A stretch of 10,685 nucleotides of DNA from UBA1724 sp963632245. GTDB lineage: Bacteria; Verrucomicrobiota; Lentisphaeria; Oligosphaerales; Oligosphaeraceae. Positions 1 to 6,749 of this stretch are shown piece after piece. Below the pieces are notes generated by a model, which had not been told where the DNA came from, did no database searches, and saw only the letters and a list, made by a program, of their open reading frames with translations. Position 1 is the stretch's first letter; every line of letters begins with the position of its first letter. The DNA lies in NCBI GenBank assembly GCA_963632245.1, contig CAVGTF010000080.1, positions 1 to 10,685 on the forward strand, read 5' to 3'. Both the position numbers and the translations under genes were made by a program.

Positions 1-225
1 TAGGCGGGGGTACGGGGGCGGCAGCCCTCCGTCCTTTGGAGATCTTCCTGCGAAACTCGCGCTTGGGGAAAACGCTCCGGTGCTAGGTACGCGACGCTGG
101 AGCGGCCCAGGGGAGGTACTGGTACCGCCGGTAGATTCCGGCGCGGGGTTCCGCGGGCGGACCCCTGGCCTAACTTCCTCCTTCCTACCTCCTCCTTCCT
201 CCTTGGTTGATTTCTAGCGCCCGCG
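1..225. repeat. Inverted-repeat-rich intergenic stretch, no gene seen
   Basis: I see no convincing gene here. Several short inverted repeats follow one another: GCGA/TCGC at 50-60, CGCTCC (73-78) with GGAGCG (99-104), GGTAC (115-119) with GTACC (122-126), CGCCGG (126-131) with CCGGCG (138-143) around a TAGATT loop, and GGGGTTCC (145-152) with GGACCCC (159-165). On the minus strand the 73-104 hairpin is followed by TTTT (72-69), which gives it a weak terminator look for the gene ending at 226. The density of palindromes suggests a dispersed intergenic repeat or a structured RNA, but nothing in the window proves it. The element may continue beyond the left edge. Confidence 0.45.
174..204. repeat. 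Polypyrimidine/polypurine tract of TTCCTCC units
   Basis: On the plus strand this run is almost pure C and T, built from repeated TTCCTCC or TTCCTACC units. On the minus strand it reads as repeated GGAGGAA, which resembles a string of Shine-Dalgarno sequences but has no start codon with a plausible gene behind it. It sits between the palindrome at the stop codon of the barrel protein and the hairpin cluster at 115-165. It could be a simple-sequence repeat or part of a larger repeat element. Confidence 0.6.
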
Positions 226-234
226 CTAGAAATC
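209..234. repeat. Perfect 12+12 inverted repeat over a stop codon
   Basis: GATTTCTAGCGC (209-220) and its exact reverse complement (223-234) are separated by two bases. The stop codon of the secreted barrel protein (228-226, minus strand) lies inside one arm. As RNA it would form a stable stem directly at the end of the message. No T-run follows on either strand, so it is not a standard intrinsic terminator. It could stabilise the 3' end, assist termination, or be the outer end of the repeat-rich element to its left. Confidence 0.75.
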
Positions 235-1488
235 TACCTTGAGGAGCACTCCCCAACCGGCCTCGATGATATTGGAGTCGTTGGGCTTGCGGTTGAAGGG
301 GATCAATCCGTGGTCACCGCGGGAGTGGCATGCCACGCTGGTGGGCTGTTTGCGCCAGACGGGGGTGCATTCCACGGCGGACTGGAGGTTCTTGTTGACG
401 ATGATGAGCCAGCGGGAGCCATCCACATCGTGGGTGAATTCGCCCACCAGCCAGTTTCCGGTATTCGCCATGGAGACGATGAGACTGTTTTCGTCGGGAC
501 CGGGGACGCGTTCGTCGGTGGAGGGCACGGTGCTGCCGAAGTGGTAGACGCGATCGGAGCGCAGGTGATTGAGGACGTGTGCGTAGTTCTGGATGGTGAG
601 ATTCACCAGTTGCATATCGTACCAGACGGGGGAGCGATGGAGGAAGTTATCGATGGGGGAATTGACCCACCCGGGGGTATTGTTGGGCAGATAGAGGAAC
701 CAGGAGATTCCCTTTGCGCCGTAGGCCAGTCCGCTGAATGCCTGGTATGCCAGCGTAGTGACATTGGGCTTTGCGTAGTAGCGGTGCTGGTTGGAGAGAG
801 CGCAATACCACCAGGGCTTGTTGTACTTCAGGGAGAGCTTCCGGTAGATCTCCAGGCAGCTGTGCATGGTGGTGCGAATGTATCCGTCCTGGTAAAAGTT
901 ATACTGATCGAAGCCCGTCATGGGGAAATCGCTGGCGAAGACCCGCTCCACATACTGTTCGTAGGTATCGGGCTCGTAGTGGTAGGGCTGCGTGCTGTTG
1001 GAATAGAGATTCAGGTAAGCCACCTTGTTGGGTGCCATCTCCTTGAACATGGTGCCCACCTCGAAGACGCCGGGAAGCTCGGCATAGGAGGGCTCGTCCT
1101 TCACGTAGTATCCCAGCACCGTGTCGTCGTCCTTGTACTTCTCCACGATGGGGGCGTATGACTGGCGCCAGAGCTCCACATTGGGATTCAGCCAGTCGTA
1201 CCGTCCGATGTCGCTATTGAAGCTGCCGTAGAAGACCTTCAGGCCCGCCTCCTTCGCACGCTGCACCTGCAGATCATTGGTGGCGAATCCCGCGATGGTG
1301 ATGCCGCACTCCTTCATGCCGGAGTAGATCTCGGGATCGGCGGCGTGTTCTCCCACGAAGTCCATGGGTCCCCAGGACATAATGGGGAAAGTGTTTTCGT
1401 CAGTCCAGATCTTCGTGGGGGCGTCCTGGGCCAGGAGTGCGGGGACAGCGATGGCGAGAGCCAGCAAGAGAGTCGCGAGTCGTTTCAT
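226..1488 (-). CDS. Secreted TIM-barrel protein resembling clan GH-A glycoside hydrolases
   Basis: The predicted product has 420 residues. It begins with a clear signal peptide: MKR, a hydrophobic stretch at about residues 4-19, and a likely cleavage after ALLA at residue 20, so it is probably exported. The body reads like a (beta/alpha)8 barrel: PIMSWGP near 35-41, LKVFYGSFN near 83-91, GYYVKDEP at 126-133, AYLNLYS near 157-163, FDQYNFY near 193-199 and GAKGISWFLY near 257-266. A beta-rich tail with LIIVNKN near 361-367 follows. The Glu of DEP (residue 132) is the likely acid/base by analogy with GH42-like and related families. I cannot identify the nucleophile, so substrate and activity are unknown. 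I chose the ATG at 1488 because the signal peptide starts there; an in-frame extension to 1611 would bury it and overlap the upstream gene. No good Shine-Dalgarno is visible. The gene lies 62 bases after the EamA gene and may share its transcript. The assignment to a glycosidase-like fold is moderately sure; the enzymatic role is a guess. Confidence 0.7.
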   Translation of the reverse strand: MKRLATLLLALAIAVPALLAQDAPTKIWTDENTFPIMSWGPMDFVGEHAADPEIYSGMKECGITIAGFATNDLQVQRAKEAGLKVFYGSFNSDIGRYDWLNPNVELWRQSYAPIVEKYKDDDTVLGYYVKDEPSYAELPGVFEVGTMFKEMAPNKVAYLNLYSNSTQPYHYEPDTYEQYVERVFASDFPMTGFDQYNFYQDGYIRTTMHSCLEIYRKLSLKYNKPWWYCALSNQHRYYAKPNVTTLAYQAFSGLAYGAKGISWFLYLPNNTPGWVNSPIDNFLHRSPVWYDMQLVNLTIQNYAHVLNHLRSDRVYHFGSTVPSTDERVPGPDENSLIVSMANTGNWLVGEFTHDVDGSRWLIIVNKNLQSAVECTPVWRKQPTSVACHSRGDHGLIPFNRKPNDSNIIEAGWGVLLKVDF

Positions 1489-1550
1489 GGGGGGAGTCTC
1501 AGGATTTGTGTGGGTTGCCCTTCGGAATGAGGGATGAATGAGAAAGAGAA

Positions 1551-1967
1551 TCAGAGAAGGAGTACCAGAGTCCCGGCGACGATGAGACCGCCACCGGCCA
1601 ATGTCTGCCAAGTGAGGGGCTCCTTCAGGAAGATCAGCGCTAGGATCATCGCCAGTGGGACGCTGAGCTTATCCAAGGGCGCCACCTGTGAGGCGCGACC
1701 GGTCTGGAGAGCCCGGAAGTAGAAGAGCCAGGAGAGACCGGTGGAGATGCCGGAGAGTACCAGGAAGAGCCAGGTGCGGGAACTCCAGTGGGTCAGCTGT
1801 CCAGTCACGCCGGTGCATAGCGCGATTCCCCAAGAAAAGAGGAGGATCACCACTACCCGCACCGCGGTGGCCAGATTGGAGTCCACCCCCTGGACTCCCA
1901 GCTTGCCGAAGAGTGTGGTCAGAGCCGCGAAGAGCGCCGAAAGCAGCGCGAAGATTTTCCAGTCCAT
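1551..1967 (-). CDS. Single-domain EamA-type membrane permease (COG2510-like)
   Basis: This 138-residue integral membrane protein has about five hydrophobic segments: residues near 4-24, 34-52, 66-86, 101-114 and 121-138. It matches the short EamA proteins that carry one repeat instead of the usual two of drug/metabolite transporters. The signature GLSWLFYFRALQ near 78-89, followed by APLDKLSVPLA near 95-105, is typical of that group. The length is normal for the one-domain family, so it is not a truncated gene. Such proteins are expected to work as dimers in the inner membrane; the substrate is unknown. The ATG at 1967 is the earliest usable start and has no strong Shine-Dalgarno. The gene follows the DUF362 gene by 50 bases with no clear terminator, which suggests co-transcription, though nothing links the two functions. 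Confidence 0.8.
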   Translation of the reverse strand: MDWKIFALLSALFAALTTLFGKLGVQGVDSNLATAVRVVVILLFSWGIALCTGVTGQLTHWSSRTWLFLVLSGISTGLSWLFYFRALQTGRASQVAPLDKLSVPLAMILALIFLKEPLTWQTLAGGGLIVAGTLVLLL

Positions 1968-2004
1968 AAATGCAAGTATCGCCCGAGGAGCGCCCTACCA
2001 CGTT

Positions 2005-2018
2005 GCGGAAGATTCCGC
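2005..2018. repeat. Short palindrome at the DUF362 stop codon
   Basis: GCGGAA (2005-2010) and TTCCGC (2013-2018) are separated by two bases and touch the stop codon of the DUF362 gene (2020-2018 on the minus strand). No T-run follows. The layout echoes the larger palindrome over the stop codon at 226, also with a two-base spacer. It may be a weak 3'-end structure or chance. Confidence 0.4.
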
Positions 2019-3133
2019 TACTTTACGGTGATCAATTCGTATTGCCGGGTGCCCAGACCGATGCGTTCGGCGTGTTCCAGCTGGATGCGCCAGTTGGTGC
2101 CGGCGCCAACGGTATCCAGGTGATCGCGGTGGCTCTTCGCCTGGAGCTCGCCCAGCTTGCTGTCCTGGATCACGGGGGCCGCATTCACGGCATCCACGCA
2201 TGCCTGATCCAGCGCCACGGGATCCGCGGAAGCGAACATGCCGATATTGGGGACGATTCCGCGGTCATTCTCGGGATGGCAGTCGCAGTTGGGGGAGACA
2301 TCCATGACCAGGCTGGCGTGGAAGTGTGGGCGTCCATCCAGAACCGCCATGGTGTATTCCGCCATCTTCTTGTCCACGGAACCGGGCTCGTTGCTGAAAT
2401 TGGGCTCGATGGCGTCCTTGGGGCAGATGCCGATGCACTGTCCGCATCCCACGCAGCGCTCGTGGTCCAGATGGCACTTCCCGTCTGTGAAGACGGGTGC
2501 CTGGTGCGCGCAGATCTTGGCGCACATCCGGCAACCCACGCATTTGGCGGGATTCACCTGGGGCTTCGCGTCGCAATGCTGATCCATCTTGCCGGCGCGG
2601 GAGCCGCAGCCCATTCCGATATTCTTGATGGCGCCGCCAAAGCCGGTCATCTCGTGTCCCTTGAAGTGGGTCAGGGAAAGGAAGACATCCGCGTCCATGA
2701 TGGCGTGACCAATGCGCGCCTTCTTGACCAGGATGCCGTTGCGCACGGGGACCTCGATGTCGTCGGTGCCGCGCAATCCGTCGCCGATGATGATATGGCA
2801 TCCAGTGGTGTAGGGAGTGAAGCCGTTGAGATAGGCGGTCTCGATGTGGTCCAGGGCGTCCTTGCGGTGTCCCACATAGAGGGTATTGCAATCGATAAGG
2901 AAGGGCTTTCCGCCCAGCCGCTTCACCTCATCCGCCATGGCGCGTGCGTAATTTGGGCGGACGAAGGAGAGATTTCCCAATTCGCCGAAATGGAGCTTGA
3001 TGGCGGTGAACTTCCCCTGGAAGTCAATCTTGTCCATGCCCGCGGCGCGCAGCAACTGCACCAGCTTTCCGGTGAGACCATTGCCAAATGCCTTCGTGTG
3101 CAAGTCCGTGAAAAAAACCTTCGCCTTCTCCAT
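2018..3133 (-). CDS. DUF362 protein with a two-[4Fe-4S] ferredoxin domain
   Basis: The 371-residue product has an N-terminal DUF362 domain (KLHFGELGNLSFVRP near 46-60, DADVFLSLTHFKGH near 147-160, GFGGAIKNIGMGCGSR near 164-179). A ferredoxin insert with two CxxCxxCxxxC sets follows: C198, C201, C204, C208 and C227, C230, C233, C237. The second set ends in the usual CP; the first ends in C-Ala-His instead. A C-terminal DUF362 part contains the NCDCHPEND stretch (C283, C285) and SADPVALDQACVD near 302-314. It should be a cytoplasmic iron-sulfur protein binding two [4Fe-4S] clusters. Its reaction is not known and I do not assign one. The start at 3133 is supported by AGGAGA eight bases upstream. 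It begins a new unit after the trp terminator and may be co-transcribed with the EamA and barrel-protein genes. Confidence 0.88.
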   Translation of the reverse strand: MEKAKVFFTDLHTKAFGNGLTGKLVQLLRAAGMDKIDFQGKFTAIKLHFGELGNLSFVRPNYARAMADEVKRLGGKPFLIDCNTLYVGHRKDALDHIETAYLNGFTPYTTGCHIIIGDGLRGTDDIEVPVRNGILVKKARIGHAIMDADVFLSLTHFKGHEMTGFGGAIKNIGMGCGSRAGKMDQHCDAKPQVNPAKCVGCRMCAKICAHQAPVFTDGKCHLDHERCVGCGQCIGICPKDAIEPNFSNEPGSVDKKMAEYTMAVLDGRPHFHASLVMDVSPNCDCHPENDRGIVPNIGMFASADPVALDQACVDAVNAAPVIQDSKLGELQAKSHRDHLDTVGAGTNWRIQLEHAERIGLGTRQYELITVK

Positions 3134-3167
3134 GACGAATCTCTCCTCTTTTAGGATGACAATCCAC

Positions 3168-3218
3168 CCTCCCGGAGCGCCACAAGTGTGTTGTTAAAAA
3201 AGAATGCGCGCCGGGAGG
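3168..3218 (-). repeat. Inverted repeat in the leader of the DUF362 gene
   Basis: CCTCCCGG (3168-3175) pairs exactly with CCGGGAGG (3211-3218) around a 35-base, partly A/T-rich interior. GCGC stretches inside each arm could extend the stem imperfectly. It lies about 35 bases before the DUF362 start codon. It could be a leader hairpin or an operator; no ligand-binding RNA class is recognised. Confidence 0.4.
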
Positions 3219-3234
3219 AAAAACAGAATGGCAA

Positions 3235-3240
3235 AATATA
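3235..3240 (-). promoter_or_regulatory. Possible -10 box for the DUF362 unit
   Basis: TATATT on the minus strand lies in an A/T-richer patch between the trp terminator and the DUF362 gene, where a new promoter is expected. No good -35 box is found at 16-18 bases, so this is only a candidate. Confidence 0.2.
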
Positions 3241-3296
3241 CCTACTGACACCAATTCTTCCCTAGAAAATGCCATAGAAGACCCCCTCACACACAG

Positions 3297-3362
3297 AAAA
3301 AAAAATCCCCCGTCCGGAAGAGCCGCGCGTTCCCTGGCGCGGACTTCCAGCACAGGGGATTT
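3297..3362 (-). terminator. Intrinsic terminator of the trp operon
   Basis: On the minus strand AAATCCCC (3362-3355) pairs with GGGGATTT (3310-3303). Inner pairs GGAAG/CTTCC and CCGCGC/GCGCGG form one long interrupted stem, followed by nine T's (3305-3297). This is a strong Rho-independent terminator about 40 bases after the trpA stop. It should end the operon and separate it from the DUF362 unit. Confidence 0.9.
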
Positions 3363-3363
3363 C

Positions 3364-3398
3364 ATAACCGACTAATGCCTTCGCGGGAAGGCGGTTAT
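3364..3398 (-). repeat. Hairpin just after the trpA stop codon
   Basis: ATAACCG and CGGTTAT arms (3364-3370 and 3392-3398) enclose an inner GCCTT/AAGGC hairpin. It begins four bases after the trpA stop and directly precedes the main terminator. With no T-run of its own, it is more likely a 3'-end stabilising stem than a second terminator. Confidence 0.6.
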
Positions 3399-3402
3399 TG
3401 CG

Positions 3403-4188
3403 TTATGCATTCCTAGCATCGCGGACGCCCTCGGCCAATTCCTGAACGAAGGCCTCTGCAGCTGCGACGCCGCCGGGGCCCTCCAGCGCCTTCACGAAAC
3501 CGGAGCCGGCGATGACGGCATCCGCGTATTGAGCGGCCTCCCGGGCGGTCTGTCGGGAAGCGATTCCGAAGCCGGATGCCACGGGGAGCGCCGTCAGGCT
3601 CTTCACATGAGCCATAAGCCTCGGGAAGTCCGGTGGGAGCGCCTTTCGTGCGCCGGTAACTCCGGCCACATTGACGTAGTAGACGAAGCCCGTCATGTCC
3701 TGACAGATCTCGCGGATGCGTTCCGGGGGTGTCAGAGGTGATACCAGTGGGATCAAGTGGAGACCATTCTGTCGACAGGGCTCCAGGAGTTCGTCGCGTT
3801 CTTCCAGGGGAAGATCCACGGGAAGAATGCCGTCCACGCCCGCGCCCTTGAGATCCCGGCAGAGGCGTTCCAGACCATAATGGAACATGGGATTCATGTA
3901 GCTGAAGAGGATCAGCCCCACTTCGGGATGGCGGCGGCGGAGTTCAGAAGCGACCTGCAGGACCTGTGGCAGCGAGACCCCGGAGGTGGCGGCACGCTGG
4001 GAGGCGTTAGCAATGACGGGTCCATCCGCCATGGGATCCGAGAAGGGCACGCCCAATTCCAGGATGGAGGCGCCCTGTCGGATGGCGCCCTCCAGCCCCT
4101 CCAGACTGGCTTCCAGGGAGGGATATCCCACCGTGGCGAAGATCACCAGGGGCTTTCCCTGGCGGAAGAGATTAGCGATTCTGTCCAT
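3403..4188 (-). CDS. trpA: Tryptophan synthase alpha subunit
   Basis: TrpA cleaves indole-3-glycerol phosphate to indole and glyceraldehyde 3-phosphate in the cytoplasmic alpha2-beta2 complex and passes indole to TrpB. The 261 residues are a normal length. LELGVPFSDPMADGP at 43-57 holds both catalytic acids, Glu44 and Asp55 (equivalent to Glu49 and Asp60 of the Salmonella enzyme). YYVNVAGVTGARK near 170-182 and SGFGI at 205-209 form the phosphate-side loops. I chose ATG 4188, where the usual MDRIANLF start lies; an in-frame extension to 4284 would overlap trpB by over 100 bases and is not family-like. The gene overlaps trpB by 17 bases, and its AAGGAG, four bases from the ATG, lies inside trpB, so the two subunits are probably translationally coupled. 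It is the last gene of the operon. Confidence 0.97.
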   Translation of the reverse strand: MDRIANLFRQGKPLVIFATVGYPSLEASLEGLEGAIRQGASILELGVPFSDPMADGPVIANASQRAATSGVSLPQVLQVASELRRRHPEVGLILFSYMNPMFHYGLERLCRDLKGAGVDGILPVDLPLEERDELLEPCRQNGLHLIPLVSPLTPPERIREICQDMTGFVYYVNVAGVTGARKALPPDFPRLMAHVKSLTALPVASGFGIASRQTAREAAQYADAVIAGSGFVKALEGPGGVAAAEAFVQELAEGVRDARNA

Positions 4189-5365
4189 GTTGCTCCTTGT
4201 AGTTGCGAATGTTGTCCATGTCCTTGTCTCCCCGTCCGGAGAGATTCGCCACGATGATCTGGTCGGGGGACATCTTTGCGGCATCCTTCATGGCCTGCGC
4301 CACAGCGTGTGCGCTCTCCAGGGCAGGAATGATTCCCTCCAGGCGGCAGAGGGTATCGAAGGCGTGAATGGCCTCGTGGTCCTCGATGGCGGTGTATTGC
4401 GCGCGTCCGGAGTCTGCCAGGAAGCAGTGTTCTGGTCCCACGCCGGTATAGTCCAATCCCGCGGAGACGGAGTGCGTATCCCGGATCTGTCCGTTGTCAT
4501 CCTGGAGGAAATACGCCTTCATGCCGTGGAGGATTCCCAGGCGTCCGCCATTGATGCTGGCGGCATGCATTCCGGTCTCTAGTCCCAATCCACCGGCCTC
4601 CGCGCCCACCAGGCGCACGGAGGGATCCTTCTCGAAGCCGGCGAAGATACCGATGGCATTGCTGCCGCCGCCCACGCAGGCAACCACCTCGTCGGGAAGG
4701 CGTCCGCATTGTTCCAGGCACTGTCGGCGCGCCTCCCGTCCGATGATAGACTGGAAGTCCTTGACGATCATGGGATAGGGATAGGGCCCGGCGGCAGTCC
4801 CGATGAGGTAGAAGGTATCCTGGCTGGTGGCGGTCCACTCCCTGAGCGCGGCGTTCATGGCATCCTTGAGAGTCTGGCTGCCCTCGGTGATGGAGCGGAC
4901 TTTTGCGCCCAGCACATCCATGCGCTCCACATTGGGGGCCTGCCGCGCCACATCCACGGCGCCCATGAAGACCTCGCACTCCATGCCAAAGAGCGCCGCC
5001 ACGGTGGCGGTAGCCACGCCGTGCATGCCGGCGCCGGTCTCGGCGATGAGCCGGCGCTTTCCCATGCGGCGTGCCAGCAATGCCTGTCCCAGAGTGTTAT
5101 TGATCTTGTGGGCGCCGGTGTGGTTCAGGTCCTCCCGCTTCAGGTAGATCTGCGCGCCACCGCAGAATTCGGAGAGTCGCTTCGCGTGGTAGAGGGGCGA
5201 TTCCCGTCCCACGTAGTGTGTCAGCAGATCGTCCAATTCCGCCTGGAAAGCGGGGTCTTTCTTGGCGGCGAAGTATTCCGTCTCCAATTCCCGGAGGGCA
5301 CCCATGAGGGTCTCGGCCACATATTGGCCGCCGTAGATTCCGTAGTGTGTGTTCCGTTCGTTCAT
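4172..5365 (-). CDS. trpB: Tryptophan synthase beta subunit (TrpB1 type)
   Basis: TrpB is the PLP enzyme that condenses indole with L-serine to L-tryptophan. The 397 residues match the usual length and numbering of the Salmonella protein. KREDLNHTGAHKINN at 76-90 contains the PLP lysine Lys87. Glu109 lies in AETGAG at 108-113, the phosphate-binding GGGSNA is at 232-237, and LSGRGDKD is near the C-terminus. One oddity is residue 114: the near-invariant Gln of GAGQHG is Met here (codon ATG at 5026-5024). In the Salmonella enzyme Gln114 lies in the substrate carboxylate site. All other key residues I checked are present, so the gene is probably functional. It shares an ATGA with trpF (start 5365, trpF stop 5364-5362) and overlaps trpA by 17 bases. 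Confidence 0.97.
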   Translation of the reverse strand: MNERNTHYGIYGGQYVAETLMGALRELETEYFAAKKDPAFQAELDDLLTHYVGRESPLYHAKRLSEFCGGAQIYLKREDLNHTGAHKINNTLGQALLARRMGKRRLIAETGAGMHGVATATVAALFGMECEVFMGAVDVARQAPNVERMDVLGAKVRSITEGSQTLKDAMNAALREWTATSQDTFYLIGTAAGPYPYPMIVKDFQSIIGREARRQCLEQCGRLPDEVVACVGGGSNAIGIFAGFEKDPSVRLVGAEAGGLGLETGMHAASINGGRLGILHGMKAYFLQDDNGQIRDTHSVSAGLDYTGVGPEHCFLADSGRAQYTAIEDHEAIHAFDTLCRLEGIIPALESAHAVAQAMKDAAKMSPDQIIVANLSGRGDKDMDNIRNYKEQHGQNR

Positions 5366-5967
5366 TTTTGCAATGCCTCCTTCAGCTGTTGCAGTTTGTT
5401 GAAATCCTTGATGCCCGGCGCGGATTCCACGCCACTAGAGAGATCGATGCCTGCGGGCGCTACCCGCCGACACGCCTCGCAGAGATTTTCGGGGGTGAGT
5501 CCCCCCGCCAGAAAGATGCGCCGGCGAGACGCCAACCGCGCGGCGAGCAGCCAGTCGCAGGGGCGGCCGGTACCGCCGCCGGAGTCCGCCACCACTGCGT
5601 GGCAGGGGAACTCCAGTGCCTGTGCCAATGCCGGCATGGAATCCAGCCGGACCGCCTTCCAGATCCGGCAGGAGACCGCCGAGGACAGTGCACGGGCGTA
5701 TTCTGGGGATTCGGTGCCGTGGAGTTGGACGGCATAGGGATGGAGGGATGCCAGGAGTCCCTGGAGTTCCTCCAGCGGAAGATTCCGCACCACCAGCACG
5801 CCCCGCAAGCCAGATTCCCGGCAGGCAGAGAGGAGCTCCCCGGCGCGCTGGGGATCCACCCGTCGTGGAGAGCCCGCCGCCAGGATGAACCCCGCGTAGG
5901 AGGCGCCAATCCCCGCAATGGCAGCGAGGTCCTCCCGACGAGTAACTCCACAGATCTTCACTTCCAT
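5362..5967 (-). CDS. trpF: Phosphoribosylanthranilate isomerase
   Basis: TrpF performs the Amadori rearrangement of N-(5'-phosphoribosyl)anthranilate to CdRP. The 201-residue single-domain barrel has the catalytic Cys6 in KICGVTR (4-10) and the catalytic Asp128 in VADSGGGTG (126-134). QLHG is at 81-84, and the phosphate-binding LAGGLTPENL (153-162) and GIDLSSGVE (173-181) segments are present. It is a separate gene, not fused to trpC as in enterobacteria. The ATG at 5967 overlaps the trpC end by 10 bases and is preceded by AAGGAG at about eight bases. Its stop shares an ATGA with trpB. Confidence 0.96.
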   Translation of the reverse strand: MEVKICGVTRREDLAAIAGIGASYAGFILAAGSPRRVDPQRAGELLSACRESGLRGVLVVRNLPLEELQGLLASLHPYAVQLHGTESPEYARALSSAVSCRIWKAVRLDSMPALAQALEFPCHAVVADSGGGTGRPCDWLLAARLASRRRIFLAGGLTPENLCEACRRVAPAGIDLSSGVESAPGIKDFNKLQQLKEALQK

Positions 5968-6749
5968 TGCAAGAGCTCCTTCAGCGCCGCCCCCGGCGAT
6001 GCCGCACGCATCAGCCGCTCGCCCACCAGAAAGCCATCCGCGCCGGCATTCGCCAGAAAAGAGAGGTCCTCCGGCGTCTGGACTGCGCTCTCGGCAATCA
6101 GCGGCTTTTCAGGGAAGCGCTCTTTTGCCAGGCGAAGCACCCGTGCGGAGTGCTCCAGAGAGGTCCGGAAGGTCTTCAGGTCCCGGGCATTGACGCCCAG
6201 CAGATCCGCCTGTCCTGCGGTCTCCAGCTCCTCCACGCAATGCGCTTCCCCCAAGACCTCCAGTCCCAGGGCATGCGCTTGCTCCAACAATTCCTGGAAG
6301 CGCGATGGAGGCAGCAGCGCGGCAATGAGGAGCACGGCGGAGGCGCCGGCGGCCTTCGCCTCCAGCAACTGGTATTCGTCCACAAGGAAGTCCTTCCGCA
6401 ACAGTGGCAGCGCTGTATTTTGAGCAGCCAGGCGGAGATTTTGGAGGCTCCCGTGGAAATAGAGCGGCTCCGTGAGGACAGAGAGCGCGCAGGCGCCCGA
6501 TGCCGCCAATTCCGGCGCCAGAGCCTCCACGGCGAGCGTCTCCCGGATGACGCCGCGGGAGGGCGATGCCGCCTTCAACTCGGCGATGATCCGCGGCAGT
6601 CCGCCGTGTTCCCGGAAGGCCTCCGCGAAGGAGGTGCGTTTCGGGGCCTGGAGCGCCCTCTCGCGGAGCTCCTCCTGGGGCAGCGCATCCTTCCGTGCCT
6701 CCAACAACGGGCGATTCCGTTCCACGATCTCCTTCAGGATGTCCGTCAT
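5958..6749 (-). CDS. trpC: Indole-3-glycerol phosphate synthase
   Basis: TrpC closes the indole ring, turning CdRP into indole-3-glycerol phosphate with loss of CO2 and water. The 263 residues are a normal monofunctional length. Expected catalytic residues are visible: Glu57 and Lys59 in ELKAASPSRG, Lys119 in LLRKDFLVDEYQ (117-128), Glu168 in EVLGEAH, Asn187 in GVNARDL, and Glu220-Ser221 in AESAV. The ESAV tail replaces the more common ESGI, and VNARDL replaces INNRDL; both look like tolerated variants. It shares an ATGA with trpD (start 6749, trpD stop 6748-6746) and overlaps trpF by 10 bases, which points to coupled translation. Confidence 0.97.
   Translation of the reverse strand: MTDILKEIVERNRPLLEARKDALPQEELRERALQAPKRTSFAEAFREHGGLPRIIAELKAASPSRGVIRETLAVEALAPELAASGACALSVLTEPLYFHGSLQNLRLAAQNTALPLLRKDFLVDEYQLLEAKAAGASAVLLIAALLPPSRFQELLEQAHALGLEVLGEAHCVEELETAGQADLLGVNARDLKTFRTSLEHSARVLRLAKERFPEKPLIAESAVQTPEDLSFLANAGADGFLVGERLMRAASPGAALKELLQWK

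Noticed and set aside
310..1161. Plus-strand open frame of 283 codons rich in Gly, Val and His
   Set aside because: It mirrors the codon bias of the opposite gene, which has a signal peptide and barrel motifs.
1489..1611. N-terminal extension of the barrel protein by 41 codons
   Set aside because: It would place an Arg-rich stretch before the signal peptide and overlap the EamA gene; the signal peptide marks the start at 1488.
1970..3154. Plus-strand open frame of 394 codons across the DUF362 gene
   Set aside because: It is antisense to a gene with clear cysteine motifs. Its translation shows no recognisable domain, and long mirror frames are expected in GC-rich genes.
4189..4284. N-terminal extension of trpA by 32 codons
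   Set aside because: It is antisense-free but overlaps trpB coding sequence and is unlike any TrpA N-terminus. ATG 4188 gives the usual start and has a nearby AAGGAG.
4709..5737. Plus-strand open frame of 342 codons across trpB and trpF
   Set aside because: Antisense to two conserved enzymes, with no family motifs and no upstream ribosome binding site worth noting.
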